Source: an uncultured Peptoniphilus sp. (lineage in GTDB: Bacteria; Bacillota; Clostridia; Tissierellales; Peptoniphilaceae). Taken from it: a stretch of DNA of 13,484 nucleotides. The DNA lies in the NCBI RefSeq assembly GCF_943913915.1, contig NZ_CALUAA010000023.1, positions 1 through 13,484 on the forward strand. The letters run 5' to 3'. The notes below the pieces were generated by a model. It was not told the origin of the DNA and ran no database searches. It saw only the letters and a list, made by a program, of their open reading frames with translations. Each line of letters begins with the position of its first letter. The stretch's first letter is position 1. The translations under genes were made by a program, and so were the position numbers. This document shows positions 5,726 to 12,876 of the stretch, piece after piece.

Positions 5726-7804
5726 CTAAACTAATCGTGTAAAAATATCTTCATAGGTGGGAATCGTCCAGTGCTTTCTGGAAACTCTCGCCTCTAATTC
5801 GTCGCAAATCTTTCGTATATGGGGGAATTGTGTGATGACCATTTCTTGGAAAAAGCGGGCGCGTTCATAACCTGTAAGGGTCTTGCCCTTGGCATAGGAC
5901 GCCTTAAGCTTTTTATGACGTATTAGGAGCTCTTCAAATAAGATGTTTAAAGTTTCCAGACGGTCTTTAAGGGCCGGGTTGTCCAGCCGTTCCGTTACGT
6001 TTAATATGTCGCCCAGTTCCGCCACAACGGCAGGCTCCACATCTTTTGAAAGCATGGTCATGAGGGTGCGGGCCTCGAGGAAACGGTACACCGATACAGC
6101 TTCCATACCCACTTCGTAAATGGCCTCAGCTTCTTCTTCGCTGATAACGCCGTATACGTCGAAAATCTTCATAAGCTCTTTGTCTTTGTAGACCTCAAGA
6201 GCTTCAAAGAAACTGTCGTAAATGGGAAGACCGCGGCGCTTGGCTTCTTCTCGCCATTCACTGGCGTAGTTATCTTTACTGTAGAAGATGCGCTCGTGAT
6301 CCCTTACGATTTCCGCCACAAGGCGATAGCCTTCTTTTCTCAGAGCTTCCTCGTCGTCTTGAAGGGGCTCCAGTCGCTCCGCCATTTTTCTCAGACTGTG
6401 GCCTAAGGCGGTGTTAATGACGATATTGGCGTCGGCGCCTGTCATAGAAGAGCCTACCATGCGGAATTCGAATTTATTCCCTGTAAAGGCGAAGGGGCTT
6501 GTGCGGTTTCTGTCGCTTGAATCTCTCGGGGTGTAGCCCAAAGAGTTGATCTTAATGGACTTGGGCTCTTCGATCTTTGCGTGGTATTCTTCGTGGGCGA
6601 TGTCTTTTAATATTTCTTCCAGATCATTTCCGAGGAACATGGAAATAATCGACGGCGGTGCCTCGAGGCCGCCCAGGCGATCGTCGTTACTCGGTCCGCC
6701 CGATGCCACGCGGAGCAGAGGCGCATAATCGTCTACGGCCTCGATCATGGCGGCTAAAAACAGGAGGAAGGTGATGTTTTCCTTGGGGTCGTCTCCGGGA
6801 TCGAAGACATTTTTTCCGTAATTGGTGGTGAGGGAGTAATTATCGTGCTTGCCGCTGCCGTTCACGCCGGCAAAAGGCTTTTCATGTAAGAGGCAAGCCA
6901 TGTCGTGTTCCCCGGCGGTTTCTTTCAAAGTGCTCATAATGAGCTGATTGTAATCTACGGCGATATTGGCATTTTCGTAAAGGGCGACGATTTCAAACTG
7001 CCCCGGCGCCACTTCATTGTGCTCGGTTTTGGCGTAAATCCCGAGTTCCCAAAGCTTATGATTCACATCCTCATAAAAATCCATAACACGCCTCGGGATG
7101 CCGCCGAAGTAATGATCGCCGAGCTCCTGTCCTTTCGGCGCACCCGCACCGATTAACGTGCGGCCGATGCTCTTTAAATCGCTCCGCTGTTCATATTGCT
7201 TGCGGTCGATAAGGAAAAATTCCTGCTCGAGCCCCACCTTCGGCTTCATGCGGTAAGTGTACTCTTCTTTTTCGAAGAGGTTCACCACACGGGATCCGTA
7301 ATCGCTTAAAAGCTTCATAGATTCGAGAAGAGGACCTTTTTTATCCAGCTTGTCCCCGTTAAAGGACACAAAGATCGTGGGAATGTAGAGGATTCTGTCA
7401 ATAATAAAGGAATTGGCCGTAGCGTCCCAATAGGTGTAGCCCCGGGCTTCGAAGGTGCTCCGCATGCCCCCTGTAGGGAAGCTGGATCCGTCGCTTTCGC
7501 CACGAATAAGTTCCTTACCGCTGAAGCGATTAATGGGCTCATATTTGTCCGTGCGATCCAAAAAAGAATCGTGTTTTTTCGCCGTCAGACCGTTAAGGGG
7601 CTGAAACCAGTGGCAGTAGTGGGTGGCACCTTTTTCAAGGGCCCATTCTTTCATGGCGTGGGCGATGGCGTCGGCGGTTTCCCTGTCAAGGGGCGCTTCG
7701 TTTCGAATGGCATTCTTCCACCGAAAGTAAATGGCATGGGGCAGCCTCTCTCGCATCATCTGCTTGTTAAACGCCATTTCCCCAAAGCTTTTGTCTAGAT
7801 CCAT
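5726..7804 (-). CDS. glnN: Glutamine synthetase type III
   Basis: Condenses ammonium with glutamate, using ATP, to form glutamine. At 692 aa it has the length of the GSIII family, far longer than GSI-alpha (about 445 aa). The N-terminal GSIII-specific part (about 1-165) includes SFPTGGMRSTFEARGYT. Catalytic-domain signatures follow: GLEQEFFLID (191-200), EHNEVAPGQFEI (261-272, metal-binding Glu), GVNGSGKHDN (313-322, with the catalytic-loop His) and NRTSPFAFTGNKFEFR (433-448). The C-terminal 200 residues are the helical GSIII extension. GSIII lacks the adenylylation tyrosine of GSI, so control is likely at expression. AGGAGG precedes the ATG at 7804. It is the first gene of the glnN-pyrG-NUDIX operon, behind a promoter and an attenuator-like leader. 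It supplies the glutamine that PyrG and the nearby GuaA consume. Confidence 0.96.
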   Translation of the reverse strand: MDLDKSFGEMAFNKQMMRERLPHAIYFRWKNAIRNEAPLDRETADAIAHAMKEWALEKGATHYCHWFQPLNGLTAKKHDSFLDRTDKYEPINRFSGKELIRGESDGSSFPTGGMRSTFEARGYTYWDATANSFIIDRILYIPTIFVSFNGDKLDKKGPLLESMKLLSDYGSRVVNLFEKEEYTYRMKPKVGLEQEFFLIDRKQYEQRSDLKSIGRTLIGAGAPKGQELGDHYFGGIPRRVMDFYEDVNHKLWELGIYAKTEHNEVAPGQFEIVALYENANIAVDYNQLIMSTLKETAGEHDMACLLHEKPFAGVNGSGKHDNYSLTTNYGKNVFDPGDDPKENITFLLFLAAMIEAVDDYAPLLRVASGGPSNDDRLGGLEAPPSIISMFLGNDLEEILKDIAHEEYHAKIEEPKSIKINSLGYTPRDSSDRNRTSPFAFTGNKFEFRMVGSSMTGADANIVINTALGHSLRKMAERLEPLQDDEEALRKEGYRLVAEIVRDHERIFYSKDNYASEWREEAKRRGLPIYDSFFEALEVYKDKELMKIFDVYGVISEEEAEAIYEVGMEAVSVYRFLEARTLMTMLSKDVEPAVVAELGDILNVTERLDNPALKDRLETLNILFEELLIRHKKLKASYAKGKTLTGYERARFFQEMVITQFPHIRKICDELEARVSRKHWTIPTYEDIFTRLV

Positions 7805-7821
7805 AATTCCTCCTATAAAAC

Positions 7822-7852
7822 AAAAAATTGGTTCTCCCGAAAGACAACCAAT
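7822..7852 (-). terminator. Terminator hairpin in the glnN leader (possible attenuator)
   Basis: On the minus strand ATTGGTT (7852-7846) pairs with AACCAAT (7833-7827). A mismatch and a short inner helix close a TTCG loop, and five T follow (7826-7822). It lies inside the transcribed leader of glnN, ending eight bases before the AGGAGG ribosome site. Placed there it would stop most transcripts unless an alternative fold is made. An upstream hairpin CCCTC/GAGGG (about 7870-7890) is a candidate partner. I cannot name a ligand. Confidence 0.55.
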
Positions 7853-7897
7853 ATAAAAAACCTATAATCCCTCCCGCTGTGAGGGGTGTTTTCTTTT

Positions 7898-7926
7898 ATA
7901 ATAGTCAATACACTTTTTGATGTCAA
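7898..7926 (-). promoter_or_regulatory. glnN promoter
   Basis: On the minus strand a perfect -35 TTGACA (7926-7921) and a -10 TATTAT (7903-7898) are separated by exactly 17 bases. The predicted transcript start is near 7890, giving a leader of about 85 bases that holds two hairpins. No clear GlnR-type inverted repeat overlaps it. Confidence 0.75.
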
Positions 7927-7974
7927 GAATGAGAGCGTGATTTTACAAAGGAGAGCAAAATTTTGAAGTCCTTC

Positions 7975-8002
7975 TTGACAAGTTTTTTCCAACTTGTATA
8001 AT
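7975..8002 (+). promoter_or_regulatory. proS promoter
   Basis: Perfect -35 TTGACA (7975-7980) and perfect -10 TATAAT (7997-8002), spaced by 16 bases. Transcription should begin near 8009, at the base of T-box Stem I. It is divergent from the glnN promoter, with 48 bases between the two -35 boxes. Confidence 0.85.
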
Positions 8003-8009
8003 GGATGTG

Positions 8010-8225
8010 TATTCTTAAGACGCTGAAGGAGAAAAGTACGTACCTCACCATGACAGGGAATCGAATCCACCGATTGAAAGGTTCGAGCATGGCACCCTAC
8101 GGAATCCCGCTCCGGAGTCGCTCATAAACTGAGCCGTTCATCACGTTACGATGTCGAGAACATCTTTTGATGTTGAATTTGGGTGGTACCACGGTTTTTC
8201 GTCCCAGAAAAACCGTGGTTTTTTT
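8010..8225 (+). promoter_or_regulatory. T-box riboswitch leader, proline specific (specifier CCC)
   Basis: The leader senses uncharged tRNA-Pro and permits readthrough into proS. Stem I: GAC (8019-8021) pairs with GTC (8117-8119) and GGAG (8028-8031) with CTCC (8110-8113), around the GA-rich kink-turn. The specifier loop has the loop-E partners AGTA (8035-8038) and GAA (8102-8104), then a T and CCC (8106-8108), a proline codon, followed by a purine. The distal arm is closed by CCATG (8048-8052) / CATGG (8088-8092). Two small hairpins follow (CATC/GATG at 8139-8153, AACATC/GATGTT at 8159-8174). The conserved T-box GGGTGGTACCACGG lies at 8181-8194; its TGGT (8184-8187) would pair with the tRNA acceptor end, implying discriminator A. 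The codon, the T-box and the gene controlled all agree. Confidence 0.93.
8188..8225 (+). terminator. T-box regulatory terminator upstream of proS
   Basis: Perfect 12-bp stem ACCACGGTTTTT (8188-8199) / AAAAACCGTGGT (8208-8219) followed by six T. Its 5' arm shares ACC-CGG with the T-box sequence, so it is mutually exclusive with the antiterminator, as in other T-box leaders. Confidence 0.93.
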
Positions 8226-8243
8226 ATAGTCTAGGAGGATAAA

Positions 8244-9692
8244 ATGGCTAAAGACAAAGAAAAATTTGTAAGAGAGATTACATCCCGCGACGACGATTTC
8301 GCACAATGGTACACAGACGTCGTCCTAAAGGCGGAAATGGCCGACTACGCGCCGGTGCGCGGCTGTATGATCATCCGCCCCTACGGTTTCGCCGTTTGGG
8401 AACGCATTAAAGAAGAGGCGGACCGCCGCTTTAAGGCCACGGGCCACACCAATGCCTACTTCCCCATGCTCATCCCCGAGCACTTACTTCAAAAAGAAGT
8501 GGACCACTTCGACGGCTTCGCCCCTGAAGTTCTTTGGGTAACCCACGGCGGCAACGAAGAATTGGCAGAGCGCCTGGTCGTGCGCCCCACTTCGGAAACG
8601 GTGATCAACACCATGTATTCCAAATGGGTGCAAACCTACCGCGACCTTCCCATTTTAATCAACCAATGGTGTTCCGTTTTCCGTTGGGAAAAGACGACCC
8701 GCCCCTTCTTAAGAACCGTCGAGTTCTTATGGCAAGAAGGCCACACGGTTCACGAAACCTATGAAGACGCTCAAGAAGAAACTTTGAGAATGCACGAAAT
8801 TTATCGCCAAGTTATCGAAGATGAAATGGCAGTTCCCGTTATCTTAGGTAAGAAGAGCGATTCCGAACGTTTCGCAGGCGCCGACGCTACCTATACATTG
8901 GAAGCCATGATGCACGACGGCAAAGCCCTTCAATCGGGTACGAGCCACAACTTGGGACAAAATTTCGCGAAGATGTTCGACATTCAGTTCCAAGACAGAG
9001 AAGGCAAGCTCGCCACGGCATGGACCACGAGCTGGGGAATTTCTACCCGCTTAATCGGCGGCCTTATTATGGTCCACGGCGACGACCGCGGCATGGTTAT
9101 GCCGCCTCACGTAGCGCCCACGCAAGTTATTATCGTTCCCATCGCCCTCCACAAGGAAGGTGTAAGGGAAAAGGCACAAGAACTTTACGATTCTCTAAAC
9201 GGACGCTTTACCGTCAAACTCGACGACCGGGAAGAGTACAGCCCGGGCTGGAAGTTCAACCAATGGGAGCTCAAGGGCGTGCCCCTACGCATCGAAATCG
9301 GACCGAAGGATATCGAAAAGAATCAAGTAGTCTTCGTCCGCCGAGATACCAACGAAAAGATATTCGTGCCCATGGAAAACTTAGCCGATCAAGTGGACGA
9401 AATGCTCGAAACCATTCAAAAGGATATGTTCCAAGCGGCGAAAAAACGTATGGAAGAAAATACCTTCACGGTTAAAAACTTCGATGAATTCAAAGAAAAA
9501 ATGGCCGCAGGCAATCCCTTCTTAAAAGGCATGTGGTGTGGTGACGAAGAATGTGAAGCCGAAATCAAAGACGAAACCACGGCTACCATTCGCTGCATCC
9601 CCTTCGACGATAAACAAGAAGAGATCGACACGGTCTGTGTTCACTGCGGAAAACCGGCAAAACACATGGTCTATTACGCAAAAGCATATTAA
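8244..9692 (+). CDS. proS: Prolyl-tRNA synthetase, archaeal/eukaryotic type
   Basis: Attaches proline to tRNA-Pro in the cytoplasm. It has 482 aa and lacks the roughly 180-residue editing insertion of the bacterial-type enzyme (about 570 aa), so it belongs to the short ProS type 3/archaeal-like group. Class II core: motif 1 region around PYGFAVWERI (46-55), motif 2 FRWEKTTRPFLRTVEFLWQE (146-165), motif 3 GGLIMVHGDDRG (272-283). An anticodon-binding domain spans about 290-395. The C-terminal zinc-binding domain has Cys432, Cys437, Cys465 and Cys468 (plus Cys451), and the protein ends in Tyr, as is typical of this type. Without the cis-editing domain, mischarged Ala-tRNA-Pro may need a separate editing protein, which is not seen here. 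AGGAGG precedes the ATG. Expression is controlled by the T-box. Confidence 0.97.
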   Translation: MAKDKEKFVREITSRDDDFAQWYTDVVLKAEMADYAPVRGCMIIRPYGFAVWERIKEEADRRFKATGHTNAYFPMLIPEHLLQKEVDHFDGFAPEVLWVTHGGNEELAERLVVRPTSETVINTMYSKWVQTYRDLPILINQWCSVFRWEKTTRPFLRTVEFLWQEGHTVHETYEDAQEETLRMHEIYRQVIEDEMAVPVILGKKSDSERFAGADATYTLEAMMHDGKALQSGTSHNLGQNFAKMFDIQFQDREGKLATAWTTSWGISTRLIGGLIMVHGDDRGMVMPPHVAPTQVIIVPIALHKEGVREKAQELYDSLNGRFTVKLDDREEYSPGWKFNQWELKGVPLRIEIGPKDIEKNQVVFVRRDTNEKIFVPMENLADQVDEMLETIQKDMFQAAKKRMEENTFTVKNFDEFKEKMAAGNPFLKGMWCGDEECEAEIKDETTATIRCIPFDDKQEEIDTVCVHCGKPAKHMVYYAKAY

Positions 9693-9718
9693 AAAAACAG
9701 GCTCTAGGGCCTGTTTTT
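9693..9718. terminator. Bidirectional terminator between proS and the glycosyltransferase gene
   Basis: Perfect 10-bp stem AAAAACAGGC (9693-9702) / GCCTGTTTTT (9709-9718), whose own A and T tracts supply a U-tail in both directions. It starts directly after the proS stop, and its far end touches the stop of the convergent gene. Confidence 0.88.
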
Positions 9719-11088
9719 TATTGCGATTGTTTTCTCTCGCGATTAAATTCTTTTTCCTTTTTGTAGATTGCCCATCTGTTGCCGATACTTCCTCCTCCTT
9801 TTCTGATGATTTCAGCGGCGGCAGCTAAAAACAAACCGACGGCGATGTAGCGGAAAGGTAAGAGGCTTTGGGCGTAGCGGTCAAACACATAGGCATAGGC
9901 ATACATGTACACCTGAAGGCCGTAGGAGAAGAGGAGAAAGATCACCTCGGCAATGTTTCGACGGGCGATGATCGCCGCAGGGAGAGCGGCGAGGGCCAAG
10001 TAAAAGTCCACATGGCGACCCCATTCAATGGCGCGCTTTGTGTGGGGAACCACCTCATCCCAATAGAAGGTCTGAAAGAGCATGCTCTTAGGCTTTAAAT
10101 ATAAATAGCTTCTGATCATAGACTCCCGGTCATTTTTCCACCAATACTTCATGCGGGCCCGCGCCTTGGCCTCGTCAGTGCGCATAAAAATATAGCGCTT
10201 ATGTTTTTCCGAAAAGTTTCCTTTCTCATCTCGCAAATTCGCATGTTCCTCTTCTACCGATCGGATAAGCTCATCTCTATTAAAGGCTTCTTCATCTTCC
10301 GGAAATCCCTCCCCTTGATAAGTACCGAGGAGAAGAGGGTTGCCGATGCCGTAGGTGACGGGGATGATATCTTTAAAGTGATAATAATTGCGCACCGTCC
10401 AGGGAACAATGAAACAAGATACTAGAAAGAGCGTCAAAAAGCACTGGCCGTAGAGCCTGGAGCTCGGGTATTTCTTTGTCCATAAATAGGGTATGGGCAA
10501 AATAAAGTAAATGGCGGCATGGGCTTTCAGCATAAAGGCTAAAAAGGCAGCGGAAAACACCATAAAGTAGCTCGCCCAATTTTGATACTCTCCGAGACGG
10601 AAAAGAGCAAAGAGATAAAAACAGGTAAGGAACAAAAAGGGCGTCTCCGTTAAAATCAAATTATCCTGCCAGGCAAAGTCCGGCGTAAAGAAAAAGAGCA
10701 TGGGAATAATAGCCGCCCATTTCGGCGCCTTTAAATCGATGGCGCGATAGGTAAACCATGCCGCCAAAGAGCCTAAAAGACACCAGAAGAGCTTTAAACT
10801 GAGCCACAAACCGTGTCCTTCCCCGAAAAGCGCCACGAAAGCTCCTATTAAAACTGGCATCCCCGGCATAATTTGGGCGCTGATGACACGGTGCATAGTA
10901 ATGGCGCCCGTATGGAAAAAGGTTATCCCGGCCCTGATATAACCACCGTCGTCGCTTTGGAGGCCGTACTCCGCTCCCAGGCGGGACATCATAAAAAGCC
11001 GTTCGAAGAAAAGAAGCCATAATAAGATAATGGCGATCCAATGTTCTTCGAAAAATCCTTTTTTCCTATTTGGGAAAACTTTTCCCAT
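9718..11088 (-). CDS. GT-C type membrane glycosyltransferase (PMT/ArnT-like family)
   Basis: A 456-aa polytopic membrane protein. A first membrane helix (about 17-33) is followed by an extracytoplasmic loop with the acidic pair Asp46-Asp47 in QSDDGGYIRAG, the position of the catalytic acidic motif in GT-C enzymes. Roughly nine more hydrophobic segments follow, with TETPFLF between two of them and a soluble loop at about 240-310. Near the end comes DRYAQSLLPF, similar to the conserved Arg-Tyr/Pro motif of the PMT_2 family. Members transfer sugars from polyprenyl-phosphate carriers to lipids, glycans or proteins outside the membrane. Donor and acceptor here are unknown. The frame is open to 11385, but that extension is unlike protein and antisense to the next gene. 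The start at 11088 has GGAGG upstream and gives a normal N-terminus. It is a single gene, not part of a visible glycan cluster. Confidence 0.8.
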   Translation of the reverse strand: MGKVFPNRKKGFFEEHWIAIILLWLLFFERLFMMSRLGAEYGLQSDDGGYIRAGITFFHTGAITMHRVISAQIMPGMPVLIGAFVALFGEGHGLWLSLKLFWCLLGSLAAWFTYRAIDLKAPKWAAIIPMLFFFTPDFAWQDNLILTETPFLFLTCFYLFALFRLGEYQNWASYFMVFSAAFLAFMLKAHAAIYFILPIPYLWTKKYPSSRLYGQCFLTLFLVSCFIVPWTVRNYYHFKDIIPVTYGIGNPLLLGTYQGEGFPEDEEAFNRDELIRSVEEEHANLRDEKGNFSEKHKRYIFMRTDEAKARARMKYWWKNDRESMIRSYLYLKPKSMLFQTFYWDEVVPHTKRAIEWGRHVDFYLALAALPAAIIARRNIAEVIFLLFSYGLQVYMYAYAYVFDRYAQSLLPFRYIAVGLFLAAAAEIIRKGGGSIGNRWAIYKKEKEFNRERKQSQ

Positions 11089-11208
11089 CAACTTCACCTC
11101 CACGTGAGTTTTTCTGTATTTTCTGCTATTTATAATACCACCTTTTGGGAAAATATGATAGAATAGGAAGGTAGTTTTAACTTCAGTATGAAAGAGGCGA
11201 TACAGAAC

Positions 11209-12390
11209 ATGAAGCGTTATATTGGAACAACGTCCCGAGGCATCCGACTCCCCATCGTCAAAAAAGGTGACGATCTGGTTGAAGTCGTCTTCGATTCGGT
11301 AAGAAATGCTGTCGAATCCGAAAATATCAAAGTACATGACAAGGATGTTATCTGCATTACAGAATCTTTGCTTGCCCGCAGTCAAGGCAACTACGCCACT
11401 TGCGACGATATTGCAAAAAATGTCGCCGATAAATTCGACGATTCCTTCGGCGTCGTTTTTCCGATTCTCTCCAGAAACCGCTTTGCCACAATCTTAAAAG
11501 GTTTGGCTAAAAGCGGAAGAAAGCTCCATATTCTCTTGAGTTTCCCCTCCGATGAGGTGGGAAACCATTTAATGGATGAAAACAAACTTTACGGTACGGG
11601 CATTAATCCTTACCGTGACGTGATCACCGAAGCTGAATACCGCAAGCTTTTCGGCGAAGAAGTAAAACACGAATTTACGGGCATCGACTATGTAAAACTT
11701 TACAAAGAAATCGCACCCAATAGTGAAATCTACTTCTCCAACGATCCTCGCGCCATTCTCTCCTACACGAAAGATGTGCTCGTAGCGAGCATTCACACTC
11801 GCGAATCGATTAAGCGCGAACTTAAAGACAACGGCGCAAATCTCGTCTACGGATTGGATGATATTTTAGCAGAATCCACCAACGCTCACGGATACAATGT
11901 AGAGTACGGCGTCCTCGGCAGCAACATGGCCGGCCCCGAGTCCATCAAGCTCTTCCCGAGAGACGGTAAACCTTTTGTCGATGCCGTTCAAAAACGCTTA
12001 AACGAATACTTCGACAATCATTTCGAAGTAATGGTTTACGGCGACGGCGCCTTTAAAGATCCCATCGGAAAAATTTGGGAGCTGGCGGATCCCGTCGTTT
12101 CTCCGGCCTATACCGACGGATTGGAAGGTACCCCCAGCGAACTTAAGATGAAGTATCTCGCCGATACGGAACTTAAAGATTTAAGCACGGAAGAAATGGA
12201 AAAGGTCCTCATCGATCGCATCCACGAAAAAGATGTGGATCTCCTCGGAAAAGACGAAACCTTGGGCACTACTCCGAGACGTCTTACCGACCTTTTAGGT
12301 TCTCTCGCCGATTTAACCTCCGGCAGCGGCGACAAGGGCACGCCCGTCGTCATGGTACAAGGTTATTTCGACAATTACGCCGACAACTAA
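11209..12390 (+). CDS. CofE-like protein (F420-0:gamma-glutamyl ligase superfamily), function unknown
   Basis: About 393 aa from ATG 11209, preceded by AGAGG at 11 bases. The upstream ATG at 11188 (400 aa) has a poorly spaced ribosome site and is the alternative. The N-terminus RYIGTTSRGIRLPIVKKGDD, followed by VHDKDVICITESLLARSQGN (about 45-64), matches the CofE-like pattern of a GD/DKDVI strand before an E-S/K-x-x-x-x-x-x-G motif. Later VMVYGDGAFKDPIGKIWELA, with DPVVSP after it, resembles the metal and nucleotide site where CofE has its D-T-x-G-R-P motif. CofE adds glutamates to coenzyme F420 using GTP, but it has about 250 residues. This long Bacillota form occurs in organisms not known to make F420, and no F420 genes are present here. 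It may ligate an amino acid to another acceptor. The family is fairly sure; the reaction is unknown. It stands alone before tandem terminators. Confidence 0.75.
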   Translation: MKRYIGTTSRGIRLPIVKKGDDLVEVVFDSVRNAVESENIKVHDKDVICITESLLARSQGNYATCDDIAKNVADKFDDSFGVVFPILSRNRFATILKGLAKSGRKLHILLSFPSDEVGNHLMDENKLYGTGINPYRDVITEAEYRKLFGEEVKHEFTGIDYVKLYKEIAPNSEIYFSNDPRAILSYTKDVLVASIHTRESIKRELKDNGANLVYGLDDILAESTNAHGYNVEYGVLGSNMAGPESIKLFPRDGKPFVDAVQKRLNEYFDNHFEVMVYGDGAFKDPIGKIWELADPVVSPAYTDGLEGTPSELKMKYLADTELKDLSTEEMEKVLIDRIHEKDVDLLGKDETLGTTPRRLTDLLGSLADLTSGSGDKGTPVVMVQGYFDNYADN

Positions 12391-12407
12391 TTCCAACTGA
12401 ATAAGAG

Positions 12408-12433
12408 AAACCGCGGAACATCCGCGGTTTTTT
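12408..12433 (+). terminator. Terminator after the CofE-like gene
   Basis: Perfect stem AAACCGCGGA (12408-12417) / TCCGCGGTTT (12421-12430) followed by further T, 18 bases after the stop codon. The tight ACA loop probably opens to five bases. Confidence 0.88.
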
Positions 12434-12453
12434 CTTAAAGTATCGCTTCTATT

Positions 12454-12477
12454 ACCTCCCTACGGGGAGGTTTTTTT
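12454..12477 (+). terminator. Second, tandem terminator
   Basis: ACCTCCC (12454-12460) / GGGAGGT (12465-12471) closed by a stable TACG tetraloop, then seven T. It lies 21 bases after the first terminator on the same strand and acts as a back-up. Confidence 0.82.
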
Positions 12478-12484
12478 GTTCCAT

Positions 12485-12508
12485 GAAAAAACCCGCCATA
12501 GGGCGGGT
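12485..12508 (-). terminator. Terminator of the CC-motif protein gene
   Basis: On the minus strand ACCCGCC (12508-12502) pairs with GGCGGGT (12497-12491), with six T next, directly after the stop of the gene ending at 12510. The stem also works weakly on the plus strand, but without a T-run. Confidence 0.85.
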
Positions 12509-12509
12509 C

Positions 12510-12815
12510 TTAATATTCCATTTCGGCGTTAGCGACGAAGAGCCGCGTATAACCTAAAAAGCGTTCGCAGTCGATTCGAATCGTGTCGCTGTCCACATTG
12601 GTGTAATAGGGAAAGTACACGTCGATTCCCTCGTAAACCTGCTTTTTATAAATATCCTGTTCCTTCTTCGGCTCGCCCTTAGAGACGGATTCGTTGATCA
12701 CGCCGGGAAAGCCGCAACAGGGCTGCTCTAAAGTGTCCACGGAAATGGCATGAATTTTTTTCTTCTTTAGATAGGCCAGTGCTTTCTCACTTACTTCAAC
12801 TTTGGTTCCTTGCAT
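12510..12815 (-). CDS. Small Cys-Cys motif protein, resembling HesB-like / CC/Se-motif families
   Basis: 101-aa soluble protein starting MQGTKVEVSEKALAYLKKKK. It has a central EQPCCGFPG with adjacent cysteines at about 36-37, then a conserved-looking YEGIDVYFPYY and RIDCERFLGYTRLFVANAEM. The fold order (VEVSEKA helix, strand, cysteine motif, GIDVYF strand, hydrophobic strand near the end) recalls the small HesB-related and CC/Se-motif families of anaerobic Bacillota. Some members of those families carry selenocysteine at the cysteine site. Here both positions are Cys (TGT TGC) and no in-frame TGA occurs, so it is not a selenoprotein. A thiol redox or iron-sulfur role is possible but unproven. 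The frame extends to 13016, but AGGGAG seven bases before the ATG at 12815 and the AT-rich, non-protein-like extension favour the short form. It has its own terminator. Confidence 0.65.
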   Translation of the reverse strand: MQGTKVEVSEKALAYLKKKKIHAISVDTLEQPCCGFPGVINESVSKGEPKKEQDIYKKQVYEGIDVYFPYYTNVDSDTIRIDCERFLGYTRLFVANAEMEY

Positions 12816-12876
12816 GGTCTTCTCCCTCACATCATAGTTTTTACTTCGCCTAATAAATACCCTTATATTTATAGAG

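Noticed and set aside
7870..7890. Possible ANTAR-type hexaloop hairpin (ACAGCG loop) in the glnN leader
   Set aside because: The stem CCCTC/GAGGG closes a seven-base loop, not six, and the second hairpin has a TTCG loop, so the dual hexaloop pattern is not met.
7813..8070. Minus-strand 85-codon frame upstream of glnN
   Set aside because: It spans both divergent promoters and ends inside the leader hairpin; no ribosome site or recognisable domain.
8097..8306. Minus-strand frame across the T-box and the proS start
   Set aside because: It is antisense to the structured leader and has no ribosome site.
9020..9475. Long plus-strand frame of 151 codons inside proS
   Set aside because: It is a shadow of proS in another frame, rich in Arg and Pro as expected from its codon bias, with no start signal.
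11089..11385. N-terminal extension (99 residues) of the glycosyltransferase frame
   Set aside because: No ribosome site, polar non-conserved sequence antisense to the CofE-like gene, while ATG 11088 has a good GGAGG and is followed by a membrane helix.
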